This document shows, piece by piece, positions 16,782-26,330 of a stretch of DNA of 64,000 bases; positions within the stretch are counted from its first letter, which is position 1; each line of letters starts with the position of its first letter. This DNA comes from Streptomyces pactum. Lineage in GTDB: Bacteria; Actinomycetota; Actinomycetes; Streptomycetales; Streptomycetaceae. Below the pieces are notes generated by a model, which searched no databases, was not told the origin of the DNA, and saw only the letters and a list, made by a program, of their open reading frames with translations. The position numbers were made by a program, and so were the translations under genes. Location: positions 7,792,001 through 7,856,000 of the forward strand of contig NZ_CP019724.1 in NCBI RefSeq assembly GCF_002005225.1. Reading direction: 5' to 3'.

Positions 16782-17785
16782 CCCGGCGCGAACTGGACGC
16801 CGCGGGCGTCACCGACCCGGCCCTGCGCGCCGCCTACACCCGGTGCCGGCACCTCAACGCCCGCCACGGCCGCACCTACTTCCTGGCCACCCGCCTCCTG
16901 CCCGCCGACCGCAGACCGGCCGTGCACGCCCTGTACGGGTTCGCGCGGTGGGCGGACGACATCGTCGACGACATGGGTGCCGAGGCGACGACCGCCGAAC
17001 GCGCGGCCACCCTCACCCGGCTCGAGGAGCAGTTGCGGCAGGCGCTGACCGGGGCCCGGCCGGCCGGCGAACCCGTGGTGGCCGCCCTCGCCGACACCGC
17101 CGCCCGGTACGCCATCGACCCGGCGCACTTCACCGACTTCATGGCCTCCATGCGCAGCGACCTCACGGTCACCGACTACGCCACCTACGACGACCTGCGC
17201 GCCTACATGCACGGCTCGGCCGCCGTCATCGGCCTGCAGATGCTGCCGGTGCTCGGCACCGTGACCGCCCGCACCGAGGCCGCGCCGCACGCCGCCGCGC
17301 TGGGCGTCGCCTTCCAGCTCACCAACTTCCTGCGGGACGTCGGCGAGGACCTCGACCGGGGCCGGATCTACCTCCCGGCGGACCTGCTCGCCGCGCACGG
17401 CGTCCACCGGGACCTGCTGCTGTGGAGCAGGCGCACCGGCCGCCCAGACCCCCGCGTCACCGCCGCGCTGCGGGCCGCCGAGGGCCTCACCCGCGCCGTC
17501 TACCGCGAGGCCGCCCCGGGACTCGCCATGCTGGACCCGGTCGCGCGCCCCTGCATCCGTACCGCCTACGTCCTCTACCGCGGCATCCTCGACGCCATCG
17601 CCGACGACGGATACGCGGTACTGCACCGGCGCGCGGTGGTGCCCCGCCGCCGACGCGCGGCCGTCGCCGCCGACGGACTCGTACGGGTGCTGGCCGCCCG
17701 GCTGGGAGCCCGTGCCGCCTCCGCACACCGGATGCCGCCGGTGCCGTGCCGGAACGACGCCCACTCCGCGAAGGAGGCCGGATGA
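16778..17785 (+). CDS. crtB: Phytoene synthase
   Basis: A 335-residue squalene/phytoene synthase joining two GGPP molecules head to head. The first Asp-rich site is DDIVDD (residues 60-65). The second is [14 protein letters not shown] near 187-200, preceded by [21 protein letters not shown] near residue 34 is the usual N-terminal signature. The last 40 residues are a basic, poorly conserved tail. Both ends overlap neighbours by ATGA, so crtI, crtB and the Rieske gene form one coupled operon. Confidence 0.93.
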   Translation: MTRRELDAAGVTDPALRAAYTRCRHLNARHGRTYFLATRLLPADRRPAVHALYGFARWADDIVDDMGAEATTAERAATLTRLEEQLRQALTGARPAGEPVVAALADTAARYAIDPAHFTDFMASMRSDLTVTDYATYDDLRAYMHGSAAVIGLQMLPVLGTVTARTEAAPHAAALGVAFQLTNFLRDVGEDLDRGRIYLPADLLAAHGVHRDLLLWSRRTGRPDPRVTAALRAAEGLTRAVYREAAPGLAMLDPVARPCIRTAYVLYRGILDAIADDGYAVLHRRAVVPRRRRAAVAADGLVRVLAARLGARAASAHRMPPVPCRNDAHSAKEAG

Positions 17786-18804
17786 GTCAGCACCCCAGCC
17801 CCCGCCGGGGCCGCTACCCCGTGCGGTTGCGCCGCCGGCCCGTCCCCTGGCGGAACCAGCGCCCGACCTGGCGCGAGGCACGTCCCGCCCTCATCGCCGG
17901 AGCCCTCCAACGGGCCCGGGCACGCCCCTCGGGCAACTGGTACGTCCTCGGCGCGAGTGCGGACGTGGCGGCCACCCGGCCGCTGGCCGGCACGGTCGAC
18001 GGCGTCGAGGCCGTCGTCTGGCGCGATGCGCACGGGCGTCTGGTGGGCGGGCCCGGGGCCTGCCCCCACCTCGGGGCCCCGCTGGCCGACAGCACGGTGC
18101 GGTGCGGCACGCTGGTGTGCCACTGGCACGGACTGGCCCTGGACGGTGGCGCGTTCGCCGGCTGGGAGCCGCTGCCGGTGCACGACGACGGCGTCCTGGT
18201 GTGGGTGCGGCTGGACGCGGTGGGGCGTCAGACGCCGACGGCCGCCCCCGTCGTACCCGCCAGGCCGCCGCGGGCGACGGCTCTGACGTCCGTCTGGCGC
18301 GGGGTGGGGGTGTGCGAGCCCGAGGACGTCGTCGCCAACCGGCTCGACCCGTGGCACGGCGCCTGGTTCCACCCGTATTCCTTCGTGGACCTCACCGTCG
18401 TCGAGACGCCCGACGAGAACCCGGACGCCGCGGAGGACGACGACCGCTTCGTCGTGGACGTGTCCTTCCGGCTCACCGGCCGGCTCGTCGTGCCGGTACG
18501 GGCCGAGTTCACCGCGCCGGAGCCCCGCACCGTCGTCATGCGCATCACCGACGGCGAGGGCACCGGATCCGTAGTGGAGACCCACGCCACGCCGCTCGGC
18601 CCGGACGAGGCGGGCCGGCCGCGTACCGCGGTCACCGAGGCGGTGCTGGCCACCTCCGACCGGCCGGGCTTCCCCGTGGCCCGGCGCCTGGCCCCGGCCC
18701 TGCGACCGCTGATGCGCGCCGCCGCGGGCCGCCTGTGGCGCGACGACCTCGCCTACGCCGAACGCCGCAGACACCTGCGCGACCACGGCCGGTTCCCCGG
18801 CTGA
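17782..18804 (+). CDS. Rieske [2Fe-2S] protein with DUF5914-like C-terminal domain
   Basis: A 340-residue protein that may hydroxylate or otherwise oxidise a carotenoid. The Rieske ligands are Cys94-x-His96 and Cys113-x2-His116 (ACPHLG ... CHWHG). The remaining 220 residues, containing [16 protein letters not shown] and many beta strands, fit the catalytic half of Rieske oxygenase-like proteins; DUF5914 is my recollection of the family name. The [10 protein letters not shown] segment could supply a mononuclear iron site. It takes the position that CrtV (a methylesterase-like protein) holds in other Streptomyces crtEIBV operons. Substrate is not proven. Confidence 0.8.
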   Translation: MSQHPSPRRGRYPVRLRRRPVPWRNQRPTWREARPALIAGALQRARARPSGNWYVLGASADVAATRPLAGTVDGVEAVVWRDAHGRLVGGPGACPHLGAPLADSTVRCGTLVCHWHGLALDGGAFAGWEPLPVHDDGVLVWVRLDAVGRQTPTAAPVVPARPPRATALTSVWRGVGVCEPEDVVANRLDPWHGAWFHPYSFVDLTVVETPDENPDAAEDDDRFVVDVSFRLTGRLVVPVRAEFTAPEPRTVVMRITDGEGTGSVVETHATPLGPDEAGRPRTAVTEAVLATSDRPGFPVARRLAPALRPLMRAAAGRLWRDDLAYAERRRHLRDHGRFPG

Positions 18805-18818
18805 CCGGAGAGGACAGC

Positions 18819-19310
18819 ATGCAGACCTTCCTTCCCCACCCCGGCTTCCGGGAGTCGGCGCTGGCCCTGGACCGCCGCCGGCTGGGCAAGCAGCGGGTCG
18901 AGGCGCTCCAGGTGCTGCGCGGCCTGACGGTGCCCGGCTACGGCTGGCGCCGGCATCCGGCGGTGCGGATGTGGACGGGGTACGAGGAGGCCCTCGTCCG
19001 GTACGGCCTGGAGGTCTGCCGGGTCTGGCGCGAGCAGGGCCACCAGGACAGTTGCGCCGCCTCACTCGTCGCCGGGCTCGCCGCGAGCCGCCCCCACGAG
19101 CCGGTGCGGGGCCAGCCCGAGCTGGCGGACGCCGGGGAACTGCCGCCCTGGCTCGGGGACGACGCCTTCCACCGCAGCCACCGGTCGGCGCTGGTGCGCA
19201 AGGAACCGGAGGTGTACGCCGAGTTGTTCCCCGGGGTGCCGGACGACCTGCCCTATGTGTGGCCGGCCTCGGACCGGGAGCGCGGGGAGGCGGGGAGCGG
19301 CGCGCCGTAG
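18819..19310 (+). CDS. Pyrimidine-dimer-glycosylase-like protein (MSMEG_6728 family)
   Basis: A 163-residue protein, ATG 18819 with GGAGAGGA upstream and only 14 bases after the Rieske stop, so likely the last gene of the crtIB operon. The sequence LGKQRVEALQVLRGL, HPAVRMWTGYEEALVRYGLEV and FHRSHRSALVRKEPEVY resembles the T4 endonuclease V/Pyr_excise type as seen in the MSMEG_6728 family. Those enzymes cut DNA at UV-induced pyrimidine dimers. A photoprotection role together with carotenoids is attractive but inferred; activity has not been shown for this subfamily to my knowledge. Confidence 0.65.
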   Translation: MQTFLPHPGFRESALALDRRRLGKQRVEALQVLRGLTVPGYGWRRHPAVRMWTGYEEALVRYGLEVCRVWREQGHQDSCAASLVAGLAASRPHEPVRGQPELADAGELPPWLGDDAFHRSHRSALVRKEPEVYAELFPGVPDDLPYVWPASDRERGEAGSGAP

Positions 19311-19312
19311 GG

Positions 19313-20062
19313 TCAGGCCCGCTGCTTGCCGGCCAGTTCCTTCATGTCGACGGTCTGGTCGGCCGGGGGCTGTTCGGGGTTCACCGGCTTGCCGTAGTCG
19401 CTGAAGGTGACGCTGCCCGGGTTCTTGCCGCCCTCGGTCGTGGTCTTCAGGATGTACGGCTCGCCCTCCGTGGCGACGTACAGGGCGAGGGTCTCCCCGG
19501 CCGAGCCCTTCTTCGTGAGCTTCAAGGCCTCCTTGCCGTCCACCTCCGTGGTGTCACCGCGCTTCATGCCCCGGCGCTCGGACTTGTCCTCGTCCATGGC
19601 GGCGATGAGGCCCTGCTTGTCGCAGACACCGGCGGTGGCGGCGTCGTTCGCCGGCATCTTCACCCACTTGTCCTGCAGCTTCGGCGCCATCTTCCGCGCC
19701 GCGTCGGGCTGCTGCTTCAGCGCGTTGCGCCAGTACTGCTCGTCCCCGCGCAGGTAGAGCGTCGCGTCGGTGTGCCGCACGTCGGCCTGGGACCCGCCGG
19801 TGCGGATGGTGCCCTGGCAGTTCTTCTCCTGGTCGACGGAGACGTCGATGGTCACGGTGCTGCCGTTCTCCAGACGGTTGTCCCCCGTCACGTGCATGGA
19901 CTTGGCCTGCCGTGTGGCCTCGACCGCCTTGGCGGCGATGTCGTCGGCGCTCTGTCCGTCGAACGGCTTGTCCCCACCGCCGGAGTCACCGCCGCAGCCG
20001 GTCAGCAAGGCGAGGGAGACGCTCGCGGTCGCCACAGCGGTCGCCACCTTGAGGGTGCGCAC
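19313..20062 (-). CDS. Secreted lipoprotein, LppX/LprG-like
   Basis: A 249-residue lipoprotein. The GTG at 20062 is chosen because GGAGG is nine bases upstream and the signal peptide then begins directly (VRTLKVATA). The lipobox is LLTGC, with lipidated Cys near residue 19, followed by a Gly/Ser/Asp linker. The mature domain (ADDIAAKAVEATRQAKSMHVTG, VDGKEALKLTKKG, YVATEGEPYILKTT) has the shape of LppX/LprAFG-type mycobacterial lipoproteins that carry lipids. It is divergent from an EamA exporter. Confidence 0.75.
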   Translation of the reverse strand: MRTLKVATAVATASVSLALLTGCGGDSGGGDKPFDGQSADDIAAKAVEATRQAKSMHVTGDNRLENGSTVTIDVSVDQEKNCQGTIRTGGSQADVRHTDATLYLRGDEQYWRNALKQQPDAARKMAPKLQDKWVKMPANDAATAGVCDKQGLIAAMDEDKSERRGMKRGDTTEVDGKEALKLTKKGSAGETLALYVATEGEPYILKTTTEGGKNPGSVTFSDYGKPVNPEQPPADQTVDMKELAGKQRA

Positions 20063-20264
20063 TGGTAACGCCCTCCAATCTCTGAGTATGTCCGTCAAAT
20101 CCCTTGTTCTGCCGATGTGTTGACACCGGGACGTTCCGAATACCCCGGATTCCCGCGACATGCACGTGATGGAGGATCCGTGGTGCCCTTGTGAGGGCCG
20201 TCGTCGTCGATTGGTCCCCGATGACGCCCGTCAAGTGGACCCTGTGACAGGCCGCCGTGCTTTC

Positions 20265-20280
20265 TAGCGTCGTGGCCATG
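20265..20280 (+). promoter_or_regulatory. Candidate leaderless promoter of the EamA gene
   Basis: TAGCGT as a -10 element is followed by seven bases and then the ATG at 20278, so the transcript would start at or next to the start codon. No ribosome site lies before this ATG. The same arrangement occurs before nsrR. Confidence 0.55.
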
Positions 20281-21243
20281 AACGCCACCACCACGCGCGG
20301 AGCCCTGCTCGCCGCGCTCGCCTGTGTCCTCGTCGGAGGGTCCTTCACCGCCAACAGCCTGCTCGGTGACTACCCCTACGCGGGCGGCCAGTTCCTGCGT
20401 TACGGCCTGGCCTTCCTGCTGCTCGTCCCGCTGGCCGGCCCCGGTGCCGCGGCTCGGCTGCGCGCGCTCGGGCCCGGTCGCTGGCTGCGGCTGTCGCTGC
20501 TCGCCGCGGTCGGCATGGTCGGCTTCAACCTGGCCGTCCTCGCCGCGGAACGCACGGCGGAACCGGCGGTCCCCGGCGTCTTCGTGGGCTGCGCGCCCGT
20601 GGTGGTGGCCGTCGTCGTCCCCCTCCTGGACGGACGCCCGCCACAGCGCACCGTGCTGTACGGGGCGTTGTTCGTGGCCGTGGGGGCCTTCACGGTCCAG
20701 GGCTGGGGGCGCACGGACGGCGCGGGCATCGCCTTCTCCGTGTGCGCCCTGGTCGGCGAGGTCGGTTTCGCCGTCCTCGCCGTGCCCGTGCTGCGCCCGC
20801 TCGGCCCCCGGCTGCTGTCGACGGTGGTGTGCGGCATCGCGGCGGCCGAGTCGGCGGTGGCCGGTGCGGTGGCCGACGGCGCCGGGTGGCTGCCGCGGCC
20901 GGACGCGGTCGAGACCGGCGCGCTGCTGTGGCAGGCGGTGGTGGTCACGGTCGTCGGATTCGTGTGCTGGTACATGGGGATGCAGCGGATCGGGGCCGAG
21001 CGCGCCACCCTGTTCTCCGGCCTGATCCCCGTCGCCGCCGCCTGTACCGCACCGCTCGTCGGCACCGGCTCCTACGGTGCCGCGCAGGCCGCGGGCAGCG
21101 CCCTGGTCTGTGCCGGGGTCGCCGTGGGGTCGGGCGCCGCGTCGCTGCGGTTCGCGCGCCGGGGCCGTGTCCCGGGGACGCGTCGGCGTACCCCGCTCGG
21201 GCCGTCGTCAGGTGGCGGGCGGGCGGCGAGTCGTGGCCGGTGA
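20278..21243 (+). CDS. EamA/DMT-family membrane transporter
   Basis: A drug/metabolite transporter-superfamily permease of 321 residues with ten hydrophobic segments and two EamA repeats (first half to about 140, second half 145-285). GSFTANSLLGDYPYAGGQFLRYGLAFLLLVPL in the first helix pair is typical. The ATG at 20278 is preferred over an upstream TTG because it fits a leaderless promoter. Substrate is unknown; members export amino acids, nucleosides or toxic metabolites. The last 30 residues are a basic cytoplasmic tail. It ends near a strong hairpin. Confidence 0.85.
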   Translation: MNATTTRGALLAALACVLVGGSFTANSLLGDYPYAGGQFLRYGLAFLLLVPLAGPGAAARLRALGPGRWLRLSLLAAVGMVGFNLAVLAAERTAEPAVPGVFVGCAPVVVAVVVPLLDGRPPQRTVLYGALFVAVGAFTVQGWGRTDGAGIAFSVCALVGEVGFAVLAVPVLRPLGPRLLSTVVCGIAAAESAVAGAVADGAGWLPRPDAVETGALLWQAVVVTVVGFVCWYMGMQRIGAERATLFSGLIPVAAACTAPLVGTGSYGAAQAAGSALVCAGVAVGSGAASLRFARRGRVPGTRRRTPLGPSSGGGRAASRGR

Positions 21244-21366
21244 CGCCCACCGAGCCTCGGTGGGCAGCGGTGTGATGCCGCCGCCGGCGGAGCCGATGCC
21301 CACGGCGGTGTGGCGCACGGCGGTCGGCCGGTACACGCGGATCGGGCTGTTCGGGTGGGTGACACG

Positions 21367-21398
21367 CGGGCCCCCGGCGGACGACCGCCGGGGGCCCG
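21367..21398. terminator. Bidirectional terminator between EamA and lipase genes
   Basis: A perfect 14-bp inverted repeat (CGGGCCCCCGGCGG and complement) with loop ACGA separates two convergent genes. Confidence 0.85.
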
Positions 21399-21418
21399 GC
21401 GCCTGTGGCCGGTACGGC

Positions 21419-22753
21419 TCAGGGCTGTACGGGCATGCTGCGGCAGTTGGAGCCGGCCGGCTTGCCGGAGAGCCGGTCGGTGAGCCAGGTGATGGCCTTG
21501 CCCTGATCGGCGAGCAGCGGGGCGAAGTGGTTGAGCAGGCCGCTGCCGACCCCCGGCAGCAGGACCGGGTCGTAGGTGACCTTCGCTCCCTTGCGGCACC
21601 AGTCGACGGCCAGTCGCCGGGACTGCTCGTGGGGGACCAGGTCGTCGCTGACGCCCGTGGCGACGCGGACCGGGCTGTCCGGCTTCAGCGAGCCGATCCG
21701 CTGCTCGGCCAGGAAGGCCTGCAGCGCGGGCTCGGCCCGGATGATGTCGCTGAGCGACTGCCCGGTCTCCGTCCAGTCGGTGCTGCTGTCGCCTCCGTAC
21801 GCGAAGAGCGCGTCGCCCACGCACATGGTCGACAGGTCCTTCAGCGCCTCCTCGCCCGCCGTGTTGACGTACCGGTCGGCGATGGGCCGCAGGGCCGGCT
21901 CGGTCTGCAGGAAGCCGTTGAGCGACCAGCCCAGCGCCCCGGCGAGGTCGCCGCCGTCGATGGCCTCGGTGACCTCGGTCAGGTCGGCGGGCGGAGCGCC
22001 CGCGTAGGTGCCCGCCAGCTCGACGTCCGGGGCGTAGGAGGGCTGGAGTTCGGCCGCGGCGGCCGTCGCCCCGCCGCCCTGGCTGTACCCGAACAGGCCG
22101 ACCCGGGACTCCGGGGTGACCGACGACGAGTCGAGGGAACGTGCGGCGCGTACGGCGTCCAGTACGGCGTGGGCCCCGTCGACGCGGTTGACGTAGGTGT
22201 GCAGCCGGTCGGTGGTGCCGAGGCCCACGTAGTCGGTGACGACGACCGCGACGCCGCGCAGCAGCAGCCGGTAGACCGACAGGTCCTCGTAACCCACCGA
22301 GACCGTCTCGCCGTTGAGCAGCAGCGGGTGTTCCAGGGCCATCGAGGCGGCGCACTGGTCGCCCTGGCCCATGGTGCCGGGGGCGACGGCGACCAGGGGC
22401 CGTGGTCCGTCGCCGCGCCACTCGGCGGCCGGCTCGATGTAGGCGCCGGTGACGGCGACCGGTTCGCCGTTCGCGTCGGTGGACTTGTACATCAGCCGGG
22501 TCGCCCGTCCCGGGAGGGGGCCGCCGAGGCTGGGCAGGCTCAGGGCGAGGCGCAGCGGTTCGCTGCGGATCAGCGCCCCGTCGGCGTCGGGCAGCGTGGA
22601 CGGCGGGGTGTAGAACGCGGGTATCTCGACGCCGCGGGAGACCTCCGTGGTGGAACCGGTCGCCGATCCGGTGGCGGCGGCCGGGGCGGCCTGCGCGCCG
22701 AGGGCGAGCGCGACCGTGACGGCCGCGGCGAGCGTGCGTGGGCGTGGGGGCAT
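21419..22753 (-). CDS. Secreted lipase (secretory lipase family, alpha/beta-hydrolase)
   Basis: A 444-residue exported esterase/lipase. The signal peptide spans about residues 1-27, ending APAAA. The mature protein matches the fungal/actinobacterial secretory lipase family: AVAPGTMGQGDQCAAS near the oxyanion region, the nucleophile elbow GYSQGGG (Ser near 222), an Asp in VSDDLVPHEQS and a His in LLNHFAPLL. It should hydrolyse acylglycerols outside the cell. It stands alone between a hairpin and a gene-poor stretch. Confidence 0.88.
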   Translation of the reverse strand: MPPRPRTLAAAVTVALALGAQAAPAAATGSATGSTTEVSRGVEIPAFYTPPSTLPDADGALIRSEPLRLALSLPSLGGPLPGRATRLMYKSTDANGEPVAVTGAYIEPAAEWRGDGPRPLVAVAPGTMGQGDQCAASMALEHPLLLNGETVSVGYEDLSVYRLLLRGVAVVVTDYVGLGTTDRLHTYVNRVDGAHAVLDAVRAARSLDSSSVTPESRVGLFGYSQGGGATAAAAELQPSYAPDVELAGTYAGAPPADLTEVTEAIDGGDLAGALGWSLNGFLQTEPALRPIADRYVNTAGEEALKDLSTMCVGDALFAYGGDSSTDWTETGQSLSDIIRAEPALQAFLAEQRIGSLKPDSPVRVATGVSDDLVPHEQSRRLAVDWCRKGAKVTYDPVLLPGVGSGLLNHFAPLLADQGKAITWLTDRLSGKPAGSNCRSMPVQP

Positions 22754-23269
22754 GGCGAACCTCCTGGGGAAGGGCCGGAACCGGTTGTCCGCGGTCCAGT
22801 GGGGTCAGGGCCGTGGTCGCGCTGCTCCTGTGGGGTGACGGGACCGTAACCGGCCAGGAGTTACCGCGGGTAGCGCCATGCTTATTACGGTTCAGTAACT
22901 TGACGGTCTGTCTAACAACGGTGACGCCGCGAACCGGGACGTACCCGGCTCACCGACAGGGGGGCCGGCGGGGCCCGTCGTTCCGTCGGACAGCGGGTCA
23001 CGAGCCCCGGCCGGCCGGCGCACCGGCGCCGCGCTGTTCGGGCGGCGTCCACGCCCCGGTGGTGACGCCGCTTCGGCGTAGGGGCGCCGGAACCCCGCCC
23101 GCGGCGCACTGGCGGACGGAACCGGTGCCGGTCGCCGGGGGCCCCGGCTCACCCGGCGTCGGACGCCCGCCTCGCGCTCTGGCACCAGCGGACCGCGGAC
23201 CTGAACGGAGGTCACGGCCCGGCCCCGATGACCTCGCCCACCGGGCCGGCCGGCGGCTGCCCGTCCCGC
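22754..23269. other. Intergenic region with no recognisable gene
   Basis: About 500 bases. A relatively AT-rich patch at 22880-22920 is likely to hold the lipase promoter. The rest gives only Arg/Pro/Gly-rich frames without ribosome sites. Confidence 0.6.
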
Positions 23270-25339
23270 CTACCGGCGACTGCGCACCAGCAGGTACAGG
23301 AAGTACGGCGTACCGATGACCGCCGTCATCAGCCCCGCGCCGAGCTGAGCCGGGGCGATCACCGTGCGGCCGATCAGGTCGGCCGTGCACACGAGCGTGG
23401 CGCCCAGGAGGAGGGCGACCGGCACGACCCGTACGTGCCGCCGGCCCACGAGCGCCCGGGCGGCGTGCGGGGCCACGAGCCCGACGAACCCGATGGTGCC
23501 CGCGCAGGCCACGGCCGTCGAACTGAGTACGACGCTCAGCACGAGGAACCCGAGCCGCCCCGGACCCAGTGGCAGGCCGAGCAGCCGCGGCGTGTCCTCG
23601 TCCAGTGAGATCAGGTCCAGCTCGGTGCGCCGGGCGAGAGCGACACCGATGCCGACGACCAGGGCCAGCGCGACCGGCACGATGTCCGGCATGGTCCGTC
23701 CGTAGGTGGAACCCGACAGCCAGGTCAGTGCCTTCGTCGCGTTGAACGGGTCGGTGAGCACGATCAGCAGGCTGATCAGCGCGGTCGTCGCGGCGGCGAC
23801 ACCGATGCCGACGAGGACCAGCCGGTTCTGCCGGAAACCGCCCCGGGCGGCGAGCCCGAAGACGAGGACCGCGGTGACGGCGGACCCCGCGAAAGCGGCA
23901 CCGGCGATCCCCCACGTCCCGGCGACCGGCGCGGTGGTCACCAGGACCACGGCGCCCAGGGCGCCGCCGCCCGAGACGCCCAGGACGCTGGGCTCCGCGA
24001 GCGGATTACGGGTCACCGCCTGGACCAGCGTGCCGGCGAGCGCGAGCGCCGCGCCCGCGCAGAGCGCGGCGAGCACCCGGGGCACCCGGGTGTCCAGGAC
24101 GAAGGAGACGGTCCGCCCGGCCCGGCCCTGTGCCCAGTTGACGACGTCACCGAGCAGCAGCTTGCTGTCGCCGACCAGTACGGCGGCGATGACGAGGCCG
24201 ACCAGGACGGCGACCAGGACGGCCAGCGTGGTCAGGAACACCGCCCGGCTCGGGATGCGCAGCCGGTCCGGCGCGCCGGCTCCGGCCGTGTCCTTCAGGC
24301 GCAGCGCCATGACGACCAGGAAGACGGCCCCCACCAGGCTGGTGACGACACCGGTGGGAACGGCCACCGAGAGGTCGTCCGCGACGAAGGTCCGCAGCAG
24401 CACGTCCGAGCCGAGGACCAGGGCCGCGCCGGTGAGCGCGGCCGCGGGCATGGCCGTACGGGACCGTGCGAAGCCGCGGAACCGGCGGGCCAGCGGGCGG
24501 ACGAGGGCGGGCGCGCACAGGCCGACGAACCCGATCGGCCCGGCGAGCGTGACCGCGGCGGCGGACAGCAGCGCGGCCAGGACGACGACCGTGACCCGGG
24601 TGGCCCGGACCGGGACGCCCAGCCCGCGCGCGGCGTCGTCGCCGAGCGCGAGCGCGTCCACCCGACGGGCCGTCAGCAGCAGCCCGACGAGCCCGATCAG
24701 GGCGATGGGCAGCATCTGCAGGACGCCGTCGAAGCCGTTCTGGGCGATGCTGCCCTGGTTCCACTGGTAGAGGCCGTCCGTCTGCTCGGGGAAGAGCAGC
24801 AGCAGTCCCTCCGTCATGGAGTTCAGGCCCAGCATCAGCGCGGTGCCGGCGAGCACGAGCCGGACGGTGCCGGTGCCGAGCCCGGACAGACCGAGCACGA
24901 CGGCCGCCGCGGCCAGGCCGCCGGCGAAGGCGACACCGGAGGAGGCGATCATCGGGAGCGAGACGCCGGTGGCGCCGACCAGTCCGAGGGCCAGGTAGGA
25001 GCCCGCGTTCACGGCCAGGGTGTCGGGTGAGGCCAGCACGTTGCGGCTGACCGCCTGGAGCACGGCACCGGCCGTGCCGAGGACGGCGCCGACCAGGAGG
25101 CCCGCGGTCATGCGGGGCAGCCGGGACGCGATCACGACGGACGCGTCGTCCGGTCGGGCCTGCCCGGTCAGGGCCTTGAACACCTCGGCCGGTCCGACGG
25201 CGGCGGTGCCCTGGGTGATGTCGACGACGGCCAGGACGGCGACCAGGAGGACGAGCCCGGCCGTCACCGCGGCCGCGCCCGGCCGGGACGCGGGTGCCGT
25301 CGACGGGCGGGCGGCGGGCTTGGTTGCGGTGACGGCCAT
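23270..25339 (-). CDS. Iron-siderophore ABC transporter permease, two fused FecCD domains
   Basis: A 689-residue inner-membrane protein made of two homologous FecCD/BtuC-type halves (about 25-350 and 365-685), each with roughly ten helices. Both halves carry the conserved GA-x-LGxxG region and the coupling segment LGLPLGPGRLG/LGVPVRATR. The fusion replaces the usual heterodimer, as in FhuB. It is the last gene of a three-gene operon, seven bases after the binding-protein stop. The arrangement ATPase, lipoprotein, fused permease recalls the S. coelicolor siderophore transporter called cdt, though I cannot confirm orthology. Confidence 0.92.
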   Translation of the reverse strand: MAVTATKPAARPSTAPASRPGAAAVTAGLVLLVAVLAVVDITQGTAAVGPAEVFKALTGQARPDDASVVIASRLPRMTAGLLVGAVLGTAGAVLQAVSRNVLASPDTLAVNAGSYLALGLVGATGVSLPMIASSGVAFAGGLAAAAVVLGLSGLGTGTVRLVLAGTALMLGLNSMTEGLLLLFPEQTDGLYQWNQGSIAQNGFDGVLQMLPIALIGLVGLLLTARRVDALALGDDAARGLGVPVRATRVTVVVLAALLSAAAVTLAGPIGFVGLCAPALVRPLARRFRGFARSRTAMPAAALTGAALVLGSDVLLRTFVADDLSVAVPTGVVTSLVGAVFLVVMALRLKDTAGAGAPDRLRIPSRAVFLTTLAVLVAVLVGLVIAAVLVGDSKLLLGDVVNWAQGRAGRTVSFVLDTRVPRVLAALCAGAALALAGTLVQAVTRNPLAEPSVLGVSGGGALGAVVLVTTAPVAGTWGIAGAAFAGSAVTAVLVFGLAARGGFRQNRLVLVGIGVAAATTALISLLIVLTDPFNATKALTWLSGSTYGRTMPDIVPVALALVVGIGVALARRTELDLISLDEDTPRLLGLPLGPGRLGFLVLSVVLSSTAVACAGTIGFVGLVAPHAARALVGRRHVRVVPVALLLGATLVCTADLIGRTVIAPAQLGAGLMTAVIGTPYFLYLLVRSRR

Positions 25340-25346
25340 GACCCCG

Positions 25347-26330
25347 CTACTTCGTCAGTGCGCCGACGACGGAGTCGATGTACGCCTCCATCGACCGGGG
25401 ACCGCCGAACATCCAGATGCCGTCGTTCAGCCGGTGCACGTCGCCGGCCTTCACGAACGGCAGGGACTTCCACACCGAGTTCTTGGTCAGCGCGCCGGTG
25501 AACGGGGTGCTGTTCTTGTCCTCGTCGCTGGCGATGTAGGCGAACTGGACGTCCTTCGGGAGGGCGGTGAGGCCCTCGACGTCGGTGGAGGCGAGGCCGT
25601 AGGCCTCGTCGCCCTTCATCTTCCAGGCGTTCTTCAGGCCGATCGCCTCGTTGACCTCACCGATGAGGGAGGTCGCGGTGTAGGGGCGGATCGAGACCTG
25701 GTTGGAGGTCACGTAGCCGTCGGCGAATGCGATCTCCCGGCCGGCCATCTTGGCCTCGGTCAGGGCCTTCTTGCCCTCGGCGACCTTCGCCTCGAAGTCG
25801 GTGCGGATCGTCTTCGCCTTGTCCGTGGTGCCGGTCGCCTTGGCGATGAGGTCGACGTTGTCGAGCATCTGCCCGATCTGGTCGGTGCCGTCGGCGGACT
25901 TCACCTCCAGCACGGGGGCGACCTCGCGCATCTGCTTCACGGCGGCGGGCGGCAGGTCCGTGGTGGCGACGATGAGGTCGGGGGCGAGGGAGGCGACCGT
26001 GTCCATGCTCGGCTCGCCGCGCGTGCCGATGTCCTTGGGTTCGTTCTTCAGCGGGGCGGACGTGTCCCACGTCGTGTAGCCCTTGACGTCCGCGACGCCG
26101 ACCGGGTCGACGCCCAGGGAGACGAGGCTCTCGACGACGTTCCACTCGGTGGCGACGACCTTCTTGGCCGGGCCGTCGAGCTTCACCTCGGTGCCCTTGC
26201 CGTCCTTGAGCGTGAGGGCCTCGGAGGCCTTCTTCTCGGACTTGTCGGCGGCGGGCTCGGTGGTGCCGCAGGCGGCGAGGGTGAGCGCCGCGGCGGTGGT
26301 GGCGGCCGCGGTGAGCAGGAGGCGTCTCAT
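25347..26330 (-). CDS. Iron-siderophore-binding lipoprotein
   Basis: A 327-residue class III substrate-binding protein, anchored through the lipobox LAAC (Cys near residue 21). The mature sequence shows the periplasmic-binding FecB/FhuD fold: KKVVATEWNVVESLVSLGVDPVGVADV, then SLAPDLIVATTDLP, a long helical backbone (residues 150-190) and the C-terminal lobe. It would capture a ferric siderophore outside the membrane and hand it to the fused permease. Its ATG overlaps the ATPase stop by ATGA. Confidence 0.93.
   Translation of the reverse strand: MRRLLLTAAATTAAALTLAACGTTEPAADKSEKKASEALTLKDGKGTEVKLDGPAKKVVATEWNVVESLVSLGVDPVGVADVKGYTTWDTSAPLKNEPKDIGTRGEPSMDTVASLAPDLIVATTDLPPAAVKQMREVAPVLEVKSADGTDQIGQMLDNVDLIAKATGTTDKAKTIRTDFEAKVAEGKKALTEAKMAGREIAFADGYVTSNQVSIRPYTATSLIGEVNEAIGLKNAWKMKGDEAYGLASTDVEGLTALPKDVQFAYIASDEDKNSTPFTGALTKNSVWKSLPFVKAGDVHRLNDGIWMFGGPRSMEAYIDSVVGALTK

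Noticed and set aside
22892..23215. Small gene in the lipase-permease gap
   Set aside because: Composition is that of random high-GC sequence and there is no ribosome site.
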